From positions 1,304,001 to 1,368,000 of the forward strand of contig JAQFVV010000157.1 of NCBI GenBank assembly GCA_028023455.1: a stretch of DNA of 64,000 bases. The letters run 5' to 3'. The notes beneath the pieces are model-generated. The model made no database searches. It saw only the letters and a program-made list of their open reading frames with translations, and was not told the DNA's origin. This stretch comes from Epiperipatus broadwayi. Lineage: Eukaryota > Onychophora > Udeonychophora > Euonychophora > Peripatidae. This document shows, in pieces, positions 12,474-24,644 of the stretch (positions are counted from its first letter, which is position 1; every line of letters begins with the position of its first letter). Made by a program: the position numbers and the translations under genes.

Positions 12474-14689
12474 TGTATTTATTAATATGAATAGCTTGAC
12501 TAATTAGCCACTGAATTGATTTAAATAAAAGTAACTCATGATTGAATGAAAATTAATTAACTAATTATTCAACTATGTTGTCACTACAATTTAATATACA
12601 TTAACTATAACAGTGTTTATAGAATTTATTGTGAGAGAATATAGGTAATAGCTCTTTTTTGTATCATTTTAATGCTACTTGTATCAAGATCTTAATAAAA
12701 CATTTGGTCTAGGCTTTTTGAAAATTAAGCGTTGTGGATTTATTTTATTGAGGTCTAAATACATTAATAAATATTGTTATTTTTATATAGCAAAGTATTT
12801 ATTGTAATATCGTTGGGAGCAAATCAATTTCCACACATGCATGTTTTAACAAATTGATGTGTACTCACCCATAAGCAAAGATTTAAAAGAACAAGCGAAT
12901 TCATTTGTTCTTCAAGCTTATCTATATATAAGCCAATCTTTTGCTTACCATATTATATATTCAGAGCTTTAGTCTATTATATGCCTGATTTTTTAAACAA
13001 TGTTCAGATTATACAAACATAATTCAAACATCAAAGGAGAGAGATTTTATCTCATTTTAACCACCTGAAACTAACATATAATAATTTTCTTTAATGAAAG
13101 AATATGTTTAAAAATGTTAAAGCATATTCAGATTAATCATCTTAAATTTTATGTTTACTGCTATAGAAAAATCAATTTATTATCATTATCAATTCTGATT
13201 CTTTATAATAACTCTTTTTAACAATAACCCCCATTTTAAAATATGTATGTTGGGACTATCCATTCTTACTTTGATGATATTTCACTTTAATTATTTGTTT
13301 TATGCATAATAGCAATGTACATAAAGTTGTATTATATCAATTTTTTTCTAATATGAATTTAATTGTAATTATGGTAAAGTATAGACAATTAATTATTGTT
13401 TTAACTTAGTTTATATTTATTTATTTGTATTTATAAACTTGGTTTCTAAACAGGATTTAGTTTTAAACTCTAGATTACATTAAATTTGTTTTTTTATATA
13501 GTTTTTAAAAGAGGTACAAAAAAAAATTATTTTCAGTTATGTCAATTAGGATTTTACATTATTTTTGAGGAGAGTTGGAATTTGCATTGCTAATAGGTAA
13601 CAGTTTTCGATATCAGTACTCACAAGCTTTTCAGTTCAGTATTTCTATTGTACATTCTATTGGTGTTCATCGATTTTAATAATTCTTGGCTAAGACAAAT
13701 TTTGGAGATCACTTTGTGAATATTACTTTATTTGTATTGCTGTATTATCTCAATTGAATTGCTTTTTTGAATTTTGAAATTGTAATCTGCAACAGATTTA
13801 TACTAATTATTATTAAATAAGAAGATATCCTGTCATCCATTTATTGTTAAACTCATCACTAAATCATATCAAGGATATAAAGAAAACAAGAAAAAATATT
13901 ACAAATGAATATGCCATTTGAACTGACAATATAAGATAGAAGTAGTCTCTAACTGTTGATTTTTGATTATTAAATAATCCACTTAATATACATTATAAAT
14001 TTACCCTTGTTTAGAAACTCATGTAAAATATATGGTATATCCATGAACTATGCTATATATTCTTCAAAGTCTTCTTTGCATACAAATGAATATGGCATAT
14101 AATAGCTCACATTTTGTTGAAAAACTTTCATTAAAGTAAAATACATATTGTTTATTTAACTGCAAGCATCTAATACTTTTTACATGCACATATATATAAC
14201 ACAGACTCTTTTTATATATAAAGTATGCATATTGAGATGGAGCTTTGCCATTCCAATATTTATTTATTGGCCTATTGATTATTGTTTTCTATAGATTTCT
14301 TTTCATGGTTAGGATCTAATGCACCACATATGAGCTTTATTTAGTAATAGTCAGTACGTGTGAGCCGGTATAGTAATTAAACCTGCTGATTTTTGATTAT
14401 TGGTTAATATTATAGCAAATATATTTATATGCACACATCTGGAAATTGTCAAGTCTCTGTAAAATTCAATTATTATTAGTGAACTGAAGTTATCATTGAG
14501 GGTAAGAATAATATAATAAACTAACAGATGTGAAATACATTGCTTAATTACTTTAAAAGGTTTAATAATTATTTAAACCACATGTTTAAGATAACTCTAG
14601 TGTTTAAACTTTACCGTTGGATGTATGTTGTTATTTAATTGTTAATAAATATTGTTTTCAATTGTTTATTTTACCCAAAATCTTTACTC
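12474..14689. other. AT-rich DNA, no gene seen
   Basis: Nothing coding or structured recognised; only short simple repeats. Confidence 0.4.
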
Positions 14690-14842
14690 TCTGTGATCTA
14701 GAAGCAATAATAGATAGATAGATATAATGGGGCAGCTGTGGTAGGCACTGGTAGAGGATATTCTCATCAGAAAATTATAAATTTTCTAGGCTGGAAGTCT
14801 AGTGGCATCCTCTGTTGGAGGATACGGGCCGGTATAATATAT
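14690..14842 (+). repeat. Possible LTR 3'-end fragment
   Basis: The segment TTTTCTAGGCT followed by TCTAGTGGCATCCTCTG, ending CGGGCCGGTATA next to ATATAT, resembles the 3' end of the LTR at 34,843-37,089 (TTTTTCTAGGCT...CCTAGATGGCGCCCT). The right flank ATAT fits the target preference of the other LTRs here. The rest of the LTR was not found, so this is a fragment or a chance resemblance. A TAGA microsatellite sits at 14,713. Confidence 0.3.
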
Positions 14843-15756
14843 AAATAAAGATTAGTATAAACAAAATTTTTATAAAATAATTTAATTATCAATAATAAAT
14901 TGAAGGGACACATTTACATATATTTTATTGTCTATTCACTTGTCCATTTTTTGAAAAAGTAAGAATAAGAAAAACACAATAGTGTATTTTTATTCTTTAA
15001 AAAAGGTAAATAATATCATCAAAAATGGAAATAAATAAAGTTCATTGTGTTATTTTTTATATAAATAATAAAAATATAATATGCAACAACTATTATACAA
15101 AATATATATTAATAAATATATATTTTAAAAGCTTGGTGGAGTATCATGATTTCATGCCTTTATCAAATATTAAACCTCTGTTAACTTATTATTGTAACTG
15201 TGAACAGTACAAATTCAAGGTTAACAGTAAAAATGGATGTTTAACATTTAATAAGGGCATAACATCATTTGACAAAAAAAGCTTTTAATGTATAATTATT
15301 AATATATTTTTTTCTATAATAGCTGTTATATATGATATTTTTATTATTTTTTTATAAAATAAATCATGAAACTTCTGACTGTCATCAAAATTAAATATGT
15401 TCTGGGCAATATTCCTTTTTTTTTTTCAATATTTTTTTCTTTTACAGAAATATAATAGTATAATCTTTTTATCAAGAAATTGCAATTTCTTTTATTTATT
15501 TATTTTTAATCAGTATTAATTTTAAGTTCATTCTAAAATTTTATAAAAAGTTTTAGCAGTGCAATTAGAAAATATTTTATTGTGCAAAATACTGCATATC
15601 AAATTAAGAAAGGAAAATAGAGAAAGAACAAAATATATGTACTTTCAACATAAACTATTAACAAACATGATTATTTGTAGTGCTCCAAGACAGCAAAATA
15701 AAACTACTAGTGTAATTTAAAGTTTATTTGCAAATTTTATTTTTATAAATGTGAAC
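14843..15756. other. AT-rich DNA, no gene recognised
   Basis: An 87-codon open frame at 15,025-15,288 has AT-driven composition (rich in N, K, Y, I) and no recognised motif; I do not call it a gene. Confidence 0.4.
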
Positions 15757-16869
15757 ATGTACAGCAGAGGTGGGGAACCTTTTTTCTACCAAGAGCCATT
15801 TGGATATTTATAGTATTATTTGCAGGTCATACAAATTATCGACTTAAAAATTAGCCTGCTATATTTGATCAAAAATTTAATTAATTTACCTCTAATCATT
15901 AAGGGTGGGCAACCTTTTCAAATGAGAGTTCAATTTCAACTCTTCTTTTTTAAAGGACAGCCATAATTTATTTGTCAATTAAAAATAAAATAATATCATT
16001 ATTATTAATGACTTCCACATTTAATGGCATTTTTTCTGATTCATCTTGTACCTACTTTCATAACATATTTATATTTTCCAAATTATTTTTTATATTCTTA
16101 ACAAGTTAATTCTACAGTAACTAGGATGCAATATTTTATAAACTCCCCTTCAGAAAATGGTTTGAATTTTGGGCCTTTTTTTTTTTTTAATTAACTTGCT
16201 TTCATGGAATTTTCTGATTTGTTTGTACTTTTTATAAAAAATATCAACTACTTGATGCTCTTCTTGAAGTTTTTATTTTAACATTTCTTTTTGCCTCAAG
16301 AATTTTGTTATAATCAGAATGTTTGATAAATGTGTTTTTTATTAACATAAATACTTTCCATACATATCAGACACATAGATTTACTATTTTTTCTATAAAA
16401 AAATATGTGTTGGCCTATTTCTTTTGAAATGTGTGATTTTATGTCAATATTTCTTATTTTATTCAATGTAGTCAACATAATAAAAAAAAATTAAATGCAA
16501 AATAATAATAATAAAATGAAGTAAAATTCATGTTTTATTTCATACATTCATTTGCAAAAATTACTATAAAAACAAACAAAATACTATCAGCATCATAGAT
16601 TAAATTCGTAGTCAGATAAACCACACAATATAGATAATTTGTTGGAAAATTGCACCTTTGATAGAATAAAGTATAATTATTATAAAGGTTGGAGAGAGAA
16701 AAAGAAGTAGTTGATAAAATAAATATTTTATTTTACTTAATTCAATATTTGCACTATGTGCATATTGAATGGAATATTTATACTGTTCCATTTTATATAC
16801 TTTTTTAAAAATGTCTAGGGACTGGATTGAGAGGTTTCAAGGGCCGGAATTTCCATCCTTGATATACAG
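15757..16869 (+). mobile_element. hAT-type DNA transposon, non-autonomous
   Basis: The left terminus CAGAGGTGGGGAACC starts at 15,765 and the right terminus, read inverted, is CAAGGATGGAAATTCCGG, ending at 16,861. The ends are diverged but follow the CAnnGGTGG pattern of hAT elements. They are flanked by 8-bp duplications ATGTACAG (15,757-15,764) and ATATACAG (16,862-16,869), 7 of 8 identical and matching the nTnnnnAn target consensus of hAT transposases. Near 15,902 an internal GGGTGGGCAACCTTTTCAAA segment repeats the terminal motif, so a second hAT end may be nested. No transposase frame remains. Confidence 0.75.
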
Positions 16870-18180
16870 TGTTCAAAAATGAAAAATAGTAGCTGCTCAA
16901 CTATTGTAAAATGTATTCAATTTGCTAATTTCAATAATTTTTTTGTTTGTTTACTTACTTTTTTTTTTTTGAAAGTGTATTGTTGATATTGTGTACTTTG
17001 ATGCAGATAATTTATTGTATAATTTTTATTAATTTTTATTATGATTTTCTTAAATAGTTTTTCTATAAATACATGTGTAATATTGATAAATATTATAAGT
17101 AAATATGATTATATTGCACTATTTTCTCTATTAATCCACTATTCTCCTTTCTTTAAATTTAATTGATGTAAAATCATTTTCATCTTCAAAAGTTAAAATT
17201 TCTGAGACCATTATATAAAAATATTTTGTATTGATAACCTGAAGGAACCACCTTTAAATATAACTAATTGGTATAACTTTCATAGAGTTATCATGAGTAA
17301 TCATTGATTATTTTGTAATTTAATTGATTAAAAAATCCTAATATATATGTTTGATGTAGGTGCCTAATTGCTTGCATCGCTTGTAATTCACCTATCATAG
17401 TTTGTATAATTGCTAATATTAATTAGAATTTTTTTTTTTAGAAATAGTCTAACCTAATATGTTTGAAAGATTTCATTTCAATGGCAACTGTGCTAACTCT
17501 ATGCTCAGTAGTATTAATTTTGAAGTCATACGTGTAATAAATTTATTAAACTTGGTGAAGTTATCTACATAAAAATGTTAACTTATTTTTTATTTATTTT
17601 AATTCTAAGATTATCAAAATTAACTTTGATTAACCTTGATGTTAATTGGTTTTTAATAACACATCTTAATGTAAAATGGTCGTACATATTTTTTTAACAA
17701 GGGATGTATCAAAATGTTATTTGTATTTTATCGTAACAAAATCTTAAGATTAATATGTTTTTTATTATTCTTAAGATGATGTGATAAAGCTAATGACATA
17801 TATATATTGTGTTAGAGATATATCAATAAAAGTATATAAATAGTTTTATATGATGGCAATAATAAAATAAAGTATGTATTGATGTCTATTTGTTGACATT
17901 TTATTTACTGCATATATATATTATGAAGATACATTATACCGACCACACAAATTACCATTCACACATACATCTTCAAGACTGAATCTACCAAAACAATCAT
18001 AAGCATATTATTGATTATAAGTTAATGTTTGCGTAAAATTGTCAGTCAAAATTATACTATTGACAATACTAATTTATATGTATACCAAATCTTAAATGCA
18101 AGCAAATAAAAATCTCTGAAAACAAAAGAAAGAAATCTATTAATGTTAAATCGTTTTTATTGTTATTATTAATCCAGCAT
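16870..18180. other. AT-rich DNA, no gene seen
   Basis: No recognisable gene or RNA. Simple repeats only. Confidence 0.4.
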
Positions 18181-19430
18181 TAAATTATAAAAAGATCAAA
18201 GTGACGTTAACAATAAAAGCAAAGCGCGAATTTGAAACTTATGATCTAAAAAAAAAATAAAGCAAGATAACACTTCCGTTCTTTTTAAGAAAAAAGAAGG
18301 CAAATAAATTATGTCGTCAAGAAAAAAAATATTTGATAAATTCTTAAAATCAATTTATTTGTCATATTAACTACCCTTAATATTGAAGTTCATAAAGCAC
18401 TATTATTGTAATTTGAGAAAGTTGATTAAAGGACCCACTTTAATTCTATAAAGCTTATATTTTTAACACAAGTTATAAGTTAGAAAAGAACAAAGCGTGC
18501 GTGGCCAAGAAGTGATAAAACATCGTGGGGTTGGAGCTGCTTGTCATACAGCCAAGAGTTTCTGATTGATTATCATTTCAAATTAACATGATGACAACCA
18601 CGATATTAGAAGATGTACAATACGCTACAATCAAGCAAAGAAATGATCTCAGCGTAGGAAAGATAGTTTATAAAAGAGTCTGAGTCACCAACATGAAGAC
18701 CGAGATGGCGACCGAAGATTATGCGATGGACTACCATTCAGTTCATGCAAAGGAACTTTCCTAAGATCAAGGATATTCACACGTTTCTCAATGTAGATTA
18801 CAAGACTATGACTAGACTATGCTGGATTAACATCCCAAATTATGTATTTTTATTCTTATTTTGCTTGTTAAATTGGTTTCTTTCTTTTGAAACAGAGAGT
18901 CAATCCATCCAACCATCAATTATTCTAGAGGGAGGGGAGCTATCAATTCAATTTTTTTTTTCATTTAATAATAAAATTTAGAGGCAGATTCCTGGCTTGC
19001 TTGCCAATTGGTACATCAGTCTACTGACTTGAAAGGTGAGACTTTAGTCTTGACCAATTTGACAGTTACAATATTTTTTATGCTCAATATTTGTGTTCAA
19101 TTAACCTAATTATTGATTATTTGTTATTGGGAATGAATGCCTAGACTCTTGGATGATTAATTTGTCCTATCATAGATTTATATGACATCAGAACAGGAAG
19201 GGAGGTCAGAATATAAGAGCAACCTTCAACAAATTGTCAAATATAGATAGACGGATCAAAAATTAATGAGCAACTGATATTAGAAATTTTAGTAAGCAAA
19301 GTTAATTGTTAAAATATAGATTGTTGTTTTTTTTCAATATTGTATTTTATGTAAAGTTGAAATTATTAAATTAGAAATGGGGAATGACCATCCTCTGTAG
19401 GGATAAAAGGATATGGGCTAATAAATAGTT
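18181..19430 (+). repeat. Possible decayed LTR
   Basis: GC content is higher than in the flanks between about 18,480 and 18,830. A TATA-like box TATAAAAGAG lies at 18,669 and is followed within 50 bases by an ATGGCGACC motif. The right part, CCATCCTCTGTAGGGATA near 19,389, resembles the 3'-end segments at 14,808 and 34,708. No clear terminal TG/CA or target duplication was found. The 86-codon frame at 18,721-18,981 is unlikely to be a protein. Boundaries are guesses. Confidence 0.25.
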
Positions 19431-19906
19431 AATGAATACAAATGAAGGATGGTCATACACATATAATAATTAAATGTTAAATACATACACCACTTTCTTA
19501 TAAAAAAATTATGAATAGTGATCATCATCAAAATCAATTTGTTAAATATTAAATCAAATTAGTTGTTTGATTTTTCTATTTTCCAATTAATCACACTTAC
19601 ATTTATCCAATGCACACATCAGCTACAGAATAATCATACCTTGAAATAGAGTACATATTCATTCTCTCTTGAGTTTGAACTCTGTGGCATAATGAGAATC
19701 AAGAGGTGAAATAAAGGAAATGTGGAAGTGTGAACCCCATCCCAATCAATCATTAATCATCATGAGACCACTTGCTAAAACTTAGATAAATCATCAAATA
19801 ACTACCTTGTCATATTATGTATAATGAAGACCAAGTGGGTGACCATAGTTAAATGGTTGCAACTTCAAAACCATAAGTTGTTGGGCATGAATCACCATGT
19901 GTATAT

Positions 19907-22900
19907 TGTACCGCCCACCCTCTTTTTTTTATAGTAATAAAAATAGAAATATATTTTTACTCTTCCCTCATTAACAAACTATTCTATCTCTGAAGGTTTC
20001 TGCTCCCTCAGGTGGAGTGAACAATATCATTGGCAGCAAGCTACCAATAATATAAACACTTGGCTACTAAATTAAAACACTGGCCAACCAAACACTTTAT
20101 TTATTTTAAGGAGATCTTTTTAGGTGCCAGTTAATCACGGAGTAATTAACGTGTTTGCTGGACCAGCAATGAATCTAGTACCTGAAATCCCAGCTAGCTC
20201 ATGGAATTGTAGCTGTCTTAAAATCTCCACCCACTCTAAAATTCTATTTCTTAGTAATAAAAACAAATTACCCCACGATAAAACTTTGGCGTCATTCAAA
20301 ATCCTTATTTCAAATGATACTCCCTACTCTTTTAGTTTCAACTTAAATCACTTCTCAATAACAATTAAATATATTTCAATCCCCCACTCTATTTCCATGA
20401 ATTAAACAGATTATCTCATAATAAATGTGTATGTTCGTTCTATTAACATAAATATTTCAATAACAGTTTAAATCTCGCTCCTTTTTCTTAAATGAGCATT
20501 TTATACCCTACTAAAGCATATGACTATTCTAGTAATAAATATTCCAATACTAATTTACCCCCCCTCCCTTTTCTTAAAATAATCGCTTTGTCTCATAATA
20601 CAACCACGCACACTCTTTTCATTTAAATAAATATTTTAATACATTTGAAATAAAATAAAAAATACAGGTGTCGATTTAGTATGCGCTCACGGCCGCCATT
20701 TTGAATTACAAGAACCACCCAAACCATGCTGAAACATCCAACCGATAAATGACATCGCTCAAAATGGCCATTTTCGTAGGGAAAAAAAAAACAAAAATCG
20801 GAATTTTCATATTAGTCAATCACGTGATTAAAATGGTAAAACATAAAAATACAAAACATTTAATATAGGGTATATGAGCACAGACTTTCAAATGACCCAC
20901 CACTCTCCACTCTATCTAATAACACCGATACACTCAAGCACATATATGCTGAAAAGATAAATAATCACCAATATACGTATTTCATGCTAAACCAGCAATC
21001 ATCAGTTGGTCCAGATTATCATCTCCCACACATATATACTATAAGTGCTCAGATATATATTAAGATAGACAATCTTCATACTTTAATGGACTGGCTCTAA
21101 TCTACTACACACTCCAACTCTTCAACCATCCATCCAATTGAAGATCTGATGATGGAATGCTCGAAGGCCACCCTAAGGCCGAGATTCTTGTCACACCCAT
21201 GTTGACCCAAGGTCAATCTGAACCCCACATGTACAGGACATAATCCATTAAATACATATGCAAGAATGGGCAGACATCTCTATAATGTAATAACTGAAAC
21301 ACAGGCTTAATATATACCATGTCTCTATATATGTAATATAGGGTATATGAGCACAGACTTTCAAATGACCCACCACTCTCCACTCTATCTAATAACACCA
21401 ATATACTCAAACACATATATGCTGAAAAGATAAATAATCACCAATATACGTATTTCATGCTAAACCAGCAATCATCAGTTGGTCCAGATTATCATCTCCC
21501 ACACATATATACTATAAGTGCTCAGATATATATTAAGATAGACAATCTTCATACTTTAATGGACTGGATCCAATCTACTACACACTCCAACTCTTCAACA
21601 GGATGGTGGAGTGTGTAGTAGATTGGAGCCAGTCCATTAAAGTATGAAGATTGTCTACCTTAATATATATCTGAGCACTTATAGTATATATGTGTGGGAG
21701 ATGATAATCTGAACCAACTGATGATTGCTGGTTTAGCATGAAATACGAATATTGGTGATTATTTATCTTTTCAGCATATATGTGCTTAAGTGTATCGGTG
21801 TTATTAGATAGAGGGGAGAGTGGTGGGTCATTTGAAAGTCTGTGCTCATATACCCTATATTACATATATAGACACATGGTATATATTAAGCCTGTGTTTC
21901 AGTTAAAACATATTTAATTAAAATTCACACATACACACAATTAATAACTCTGAATAAAAGTTGGACAATGGAGCCAATTTAATTTATACTCTAAAGATAC
22001 TAGTTCGTAAAAAGTTAAAAGTTTTTATTTACTTATCTACCACAGCTTAAAGATCAAGAATTGGACAATAAGAAAAATGAAATGTTACCTAGGATTTGAA
22101 TTTGATTTGAAGTCAGTATGACACAATGTAGCTTCTGTAGGATCTTGGTTCCAACCGGTTAGCGCTAACTCCTCGTAGATCTTTTCTTAATTTGTGACGT
22201 TATATGACACTAGGGGATCTCGGCATGGACACTCTGCTGTTCCTTAGACTTCACCCGAACATGGTTTGTCCTTCGAACTATCTGCTGATGGTGCTGCAGA
22301 GAAGGCTCTAGTTGTCTGCAAGATACGATGGGTTCAGCAATGCATCATTTTCAAATAGTAGCTTCTGCAATTTTCTGGAATCAATCAGTTTATTTCCAAT
22401 CAAATTTCTTTCTACTTTTGTTAATAATTTATTTGATCCAATTTATTTTCCGATCAACTTTATTTTATTATTATCTTTTGATTCTAAATTTTTTTTGATT
22501 AATTTTTTTTTTTGATTAATTAATCTAACAATACAAAGTTTGCTTCTTATCTCGCCAATCCATCGTACATTTGATTTCACTCCGATTGTCCTTTAAAATT
22601 CCTTTCCTTTATTCAAAATCTATTTATACATGCACACATTCAGTACTTTTGTTATAAGACAAAATGAACTCCCTCTCTTTTTTACTTTTTGTTTTATTAA
22701 AAAAGTAATATTAAATCATTTTTTTTATTTCAATTCCTTTTTTTTTTCTTTTATTTCTAAAATGTTACCTTCCTTTTACAATCGTTTATTTTCTTTCTTT
22801 AATAATAAATCCCTCTATCCTAATCTTTTGTTCTAAACTTTTATTTTACTTTGATTTTTAAAACGAAATTTCTTAAATATTTTTACTCTTAAAAAATACC

Positions 22901-22931
22901 AAAACATTCGGTCACGATGTACCTCAGTACA
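19907..22931 (+). mobile_element. Solo LTR, split by a nested repeat
   Basis: Starts TGTACCGCCCACCC and ends CCTCAGTACA, with ATAT on both sides (19,903-19,906 and 22,932-22,935) as a 4-bp target duplication. Removing the nested 1.04-kb insert (20,864-21,904) leaves about 1.98 kb, close to the related LTR at 40,114-42,012. The two share GGTGGAGT(G/A)A(A/T)CAATATC near 20,011 and 40,321, the TTAGCGCTAACT palindrome near 22,159 and 41,079, and a TAAGACAAAA segment near 22,656 and 41,656. No internal coding region adjoins it, so it is a solo LTR. A YY1-like CCGCCATTTTG lies near 20,693. The open frames at 20,124, 22,312, 22,630 and 22,833 are chance frames inside it. Confidence 0.75.
20853..21918. 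repeat. 473-bp unit in tandem and inverted arrangement
   Basis: Unit A (20,864-21,336) is followed directly by unit B (from 21,337), which stops after 264 bp at 21,600 and is joined to an inverted copy C (21,600-21,905). B and C form a near-perfect palindrome with about 264-bp arms. All start TATAGGGTATATGAGCAC. Flanks AAAACATTTAA (20,853) and AAAACATATTTAA (21,905) look like an imperfect target duplication, so the array moved as a block into the LTR. Only unit A keeps the 3' part, with a hairpin at 21,153-21,189 (stems GAAT/ATTC, CTC/GAG, GGCC/GGCC). Tandem plus inverted terminal units are known from Penelope-like elements, but no coding part is present here. Confidence 0.7.
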
Positions 22932-23494
22932 ATATATCATCCTGTTATATATATAAAAATAAGCTTTAAGCATAAACAAATAGGATATTAAATTATTTTT
23001 AAAATATATGTGAGCATGTATACATATTTTATATGTTTTGGGATAATTCAAAAACATTAACTTTTAGATATTCAATATATTATTTTAAAATATTTAATTT
23101 ATTTAAAATGGGTATTTAAAATGTTGATTAAAGTATATAAAATAGATGGATAAAAGGAATGTCTTTTATTTAAAATATGATTTAAATGTATTTTATGGTT
23201 AATTTATAAAATTATAATTTTTTTTATTTTTAAAACATATTGTAGTATTTATTTTTATAAAGTTATTTTAACATCATGAACACTGATTTGTTAGAAAACA
23301 ACTTTTATTTGATTTTTAATAGAATAGAAACAAATGAAACTTGAATTTGAATATGAAATACCATAGAAACACTACTTGAATAATGATTTAAGTATGGTAT
23401 CATTGGGAGAAGACTATTTAATCTCCTGATGTTCGATTAGACTCATTTTTTGTCTTAACAACTAAACTATACAAGATTGTATGTATATAAATCA

Positions 23495-24644
23495 ATAATT
23501 TTGGTACTAATTGGTACGCCAGGCCAGCCTCTTGGTGATGTTGTTTCTCTGCTAAAAACACAGAATTATATCGATACAGGGCTGACTATGTTTAAATTAT
23601 TTTTACATTTTCTCCGACTTTTATTAAAATATTTTTACATTTGATACGCCTTTTTTACTAATATTTTGACATTTGATATGACTTTTTTTTAACCAACATT
23701 TTGACATTCTTGTAAATAATTTACAATACAAGATTTTATACAAATATTTGTACATTTTCTTTTCAAAATTGTCAAAATAGACATCGTGTAATACAAATAA
23801 AGCCAAAAAAACAATCGCCGTATTTTAAAAACAAAAAAGAAAATGAAAGTTGAAAAAGTCAAAAGTTTTGATCTTAGTTTAACTTTTTTGGGGGGGAAAT
23901 GGGGAGAAATAATTTGTCATCACTGAGACAAAAGATAGAGATAAAAGTTATTTTAGGTTTGTTTTTATTTTTTAAAAAGGTAATGAAAATTGTTTTTAAA
24001 AAGAAAAGTTTTAGTATATCAGTGGTAGATAAATAAAGCCGAAACAAAAATCACCATATAGCCAAAAAAAAAAAAAAGTTGAAAAACTCAAAAATTTTAA
24101 TCTTATTTTAAAGTTTTTTGTTGGGGGGGGGGGGGGACAAATAATTTGTCGTCACTGATCAAACCAAGTTTATGATTTCCAAAACTACGTGCAACCTTAG
24201 TCATTTAATTTATCTCATAATTTACGTGGCCTTTCATGTGAATTCTGGGAAAAGGTGCTTTGCCATGACCTTTTGCAATTTTTTCCACCTTCCAAAATTT
24301 GTAGGGAAGCCCAGTGATAGTTTACAATTATTAGTATCAAATGCTATGTCAGGTAGAGGGTAAGATCTTTAACTAGAATGCATATTACAGCAGTTATGGC
24401 CACTTGAATTCACAACATCCTCACATCATACGATAGCGATCTGTTTGTTAAGTATGTGTATTTACATAGTGTTACGAAGCACATTAGCGGGCTGTAATAT
24501 TTGTGTGCAATGCCATATAGCCTGCAGCAGTAATATGAATAGTACTGTTTTATAGGCCATAAGTTTCTCTGCAAAAGCACAGAAATAGCAGAGAAACGAT
24601 GCCACCAAGTGGCTGGCTGATGTACCAATTAGTACCATAATTTT
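23495..24644. mobile_element. 1.13-kb TIR DNA transposon, non-autonomous
   Basis: The body 23,503-24,636 has inverted termini starting GGTACTAATTGGTAC and continuing for about 65 bp through CAGCCAGCC, CTTGGTG and GTTTCTCTGCTA. It is flanked by a perfect 8-bp target duplication ATAATTTT (23,495-23,502 and 24,637-24,644). An 8-bp duplication with GG termini suits Merlin-like elements, but no transposase remains, so the superfamily is inferred. Inside, a unit of about 240 bp occurs twice (from about 23,797 and 24,032), each copy ending in a G run and AATAATTTGTC. Three short repeats of TATTTTGACATTTGATA type lie near 23,630-23,700. Confidence 0.8.
23797..24165. repeat. Tandem duplication inside the TIR element, with G tracts
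   Basis: Two diverged copies begin ATAAAGCC and run through GTTGAAAAA, TCAAAA, TTTTAATCTTA or TTTTGATCTTA, a poly(G) tract (7 and about 14 G) and AAATAATTTGTC(A/G)TCACTGA. The longer G run at about 24,123-24,136 is a length-variable tract. Confidence 0.7.

Noticed and set aside
21146-21165. CTGATGA followed by CGAA as a hammerhead ribozyme
   Set aside because: The bases between do not form helix II, and the region folds better as a GAAT/CTC/GGCC hairpin with a GAA bulge.
22312-23057. Three short frames at 22,312, 22,630 and 22,833
   Set aside because: T-rich, F/S/N-rich chance frames inside a solo LTR.
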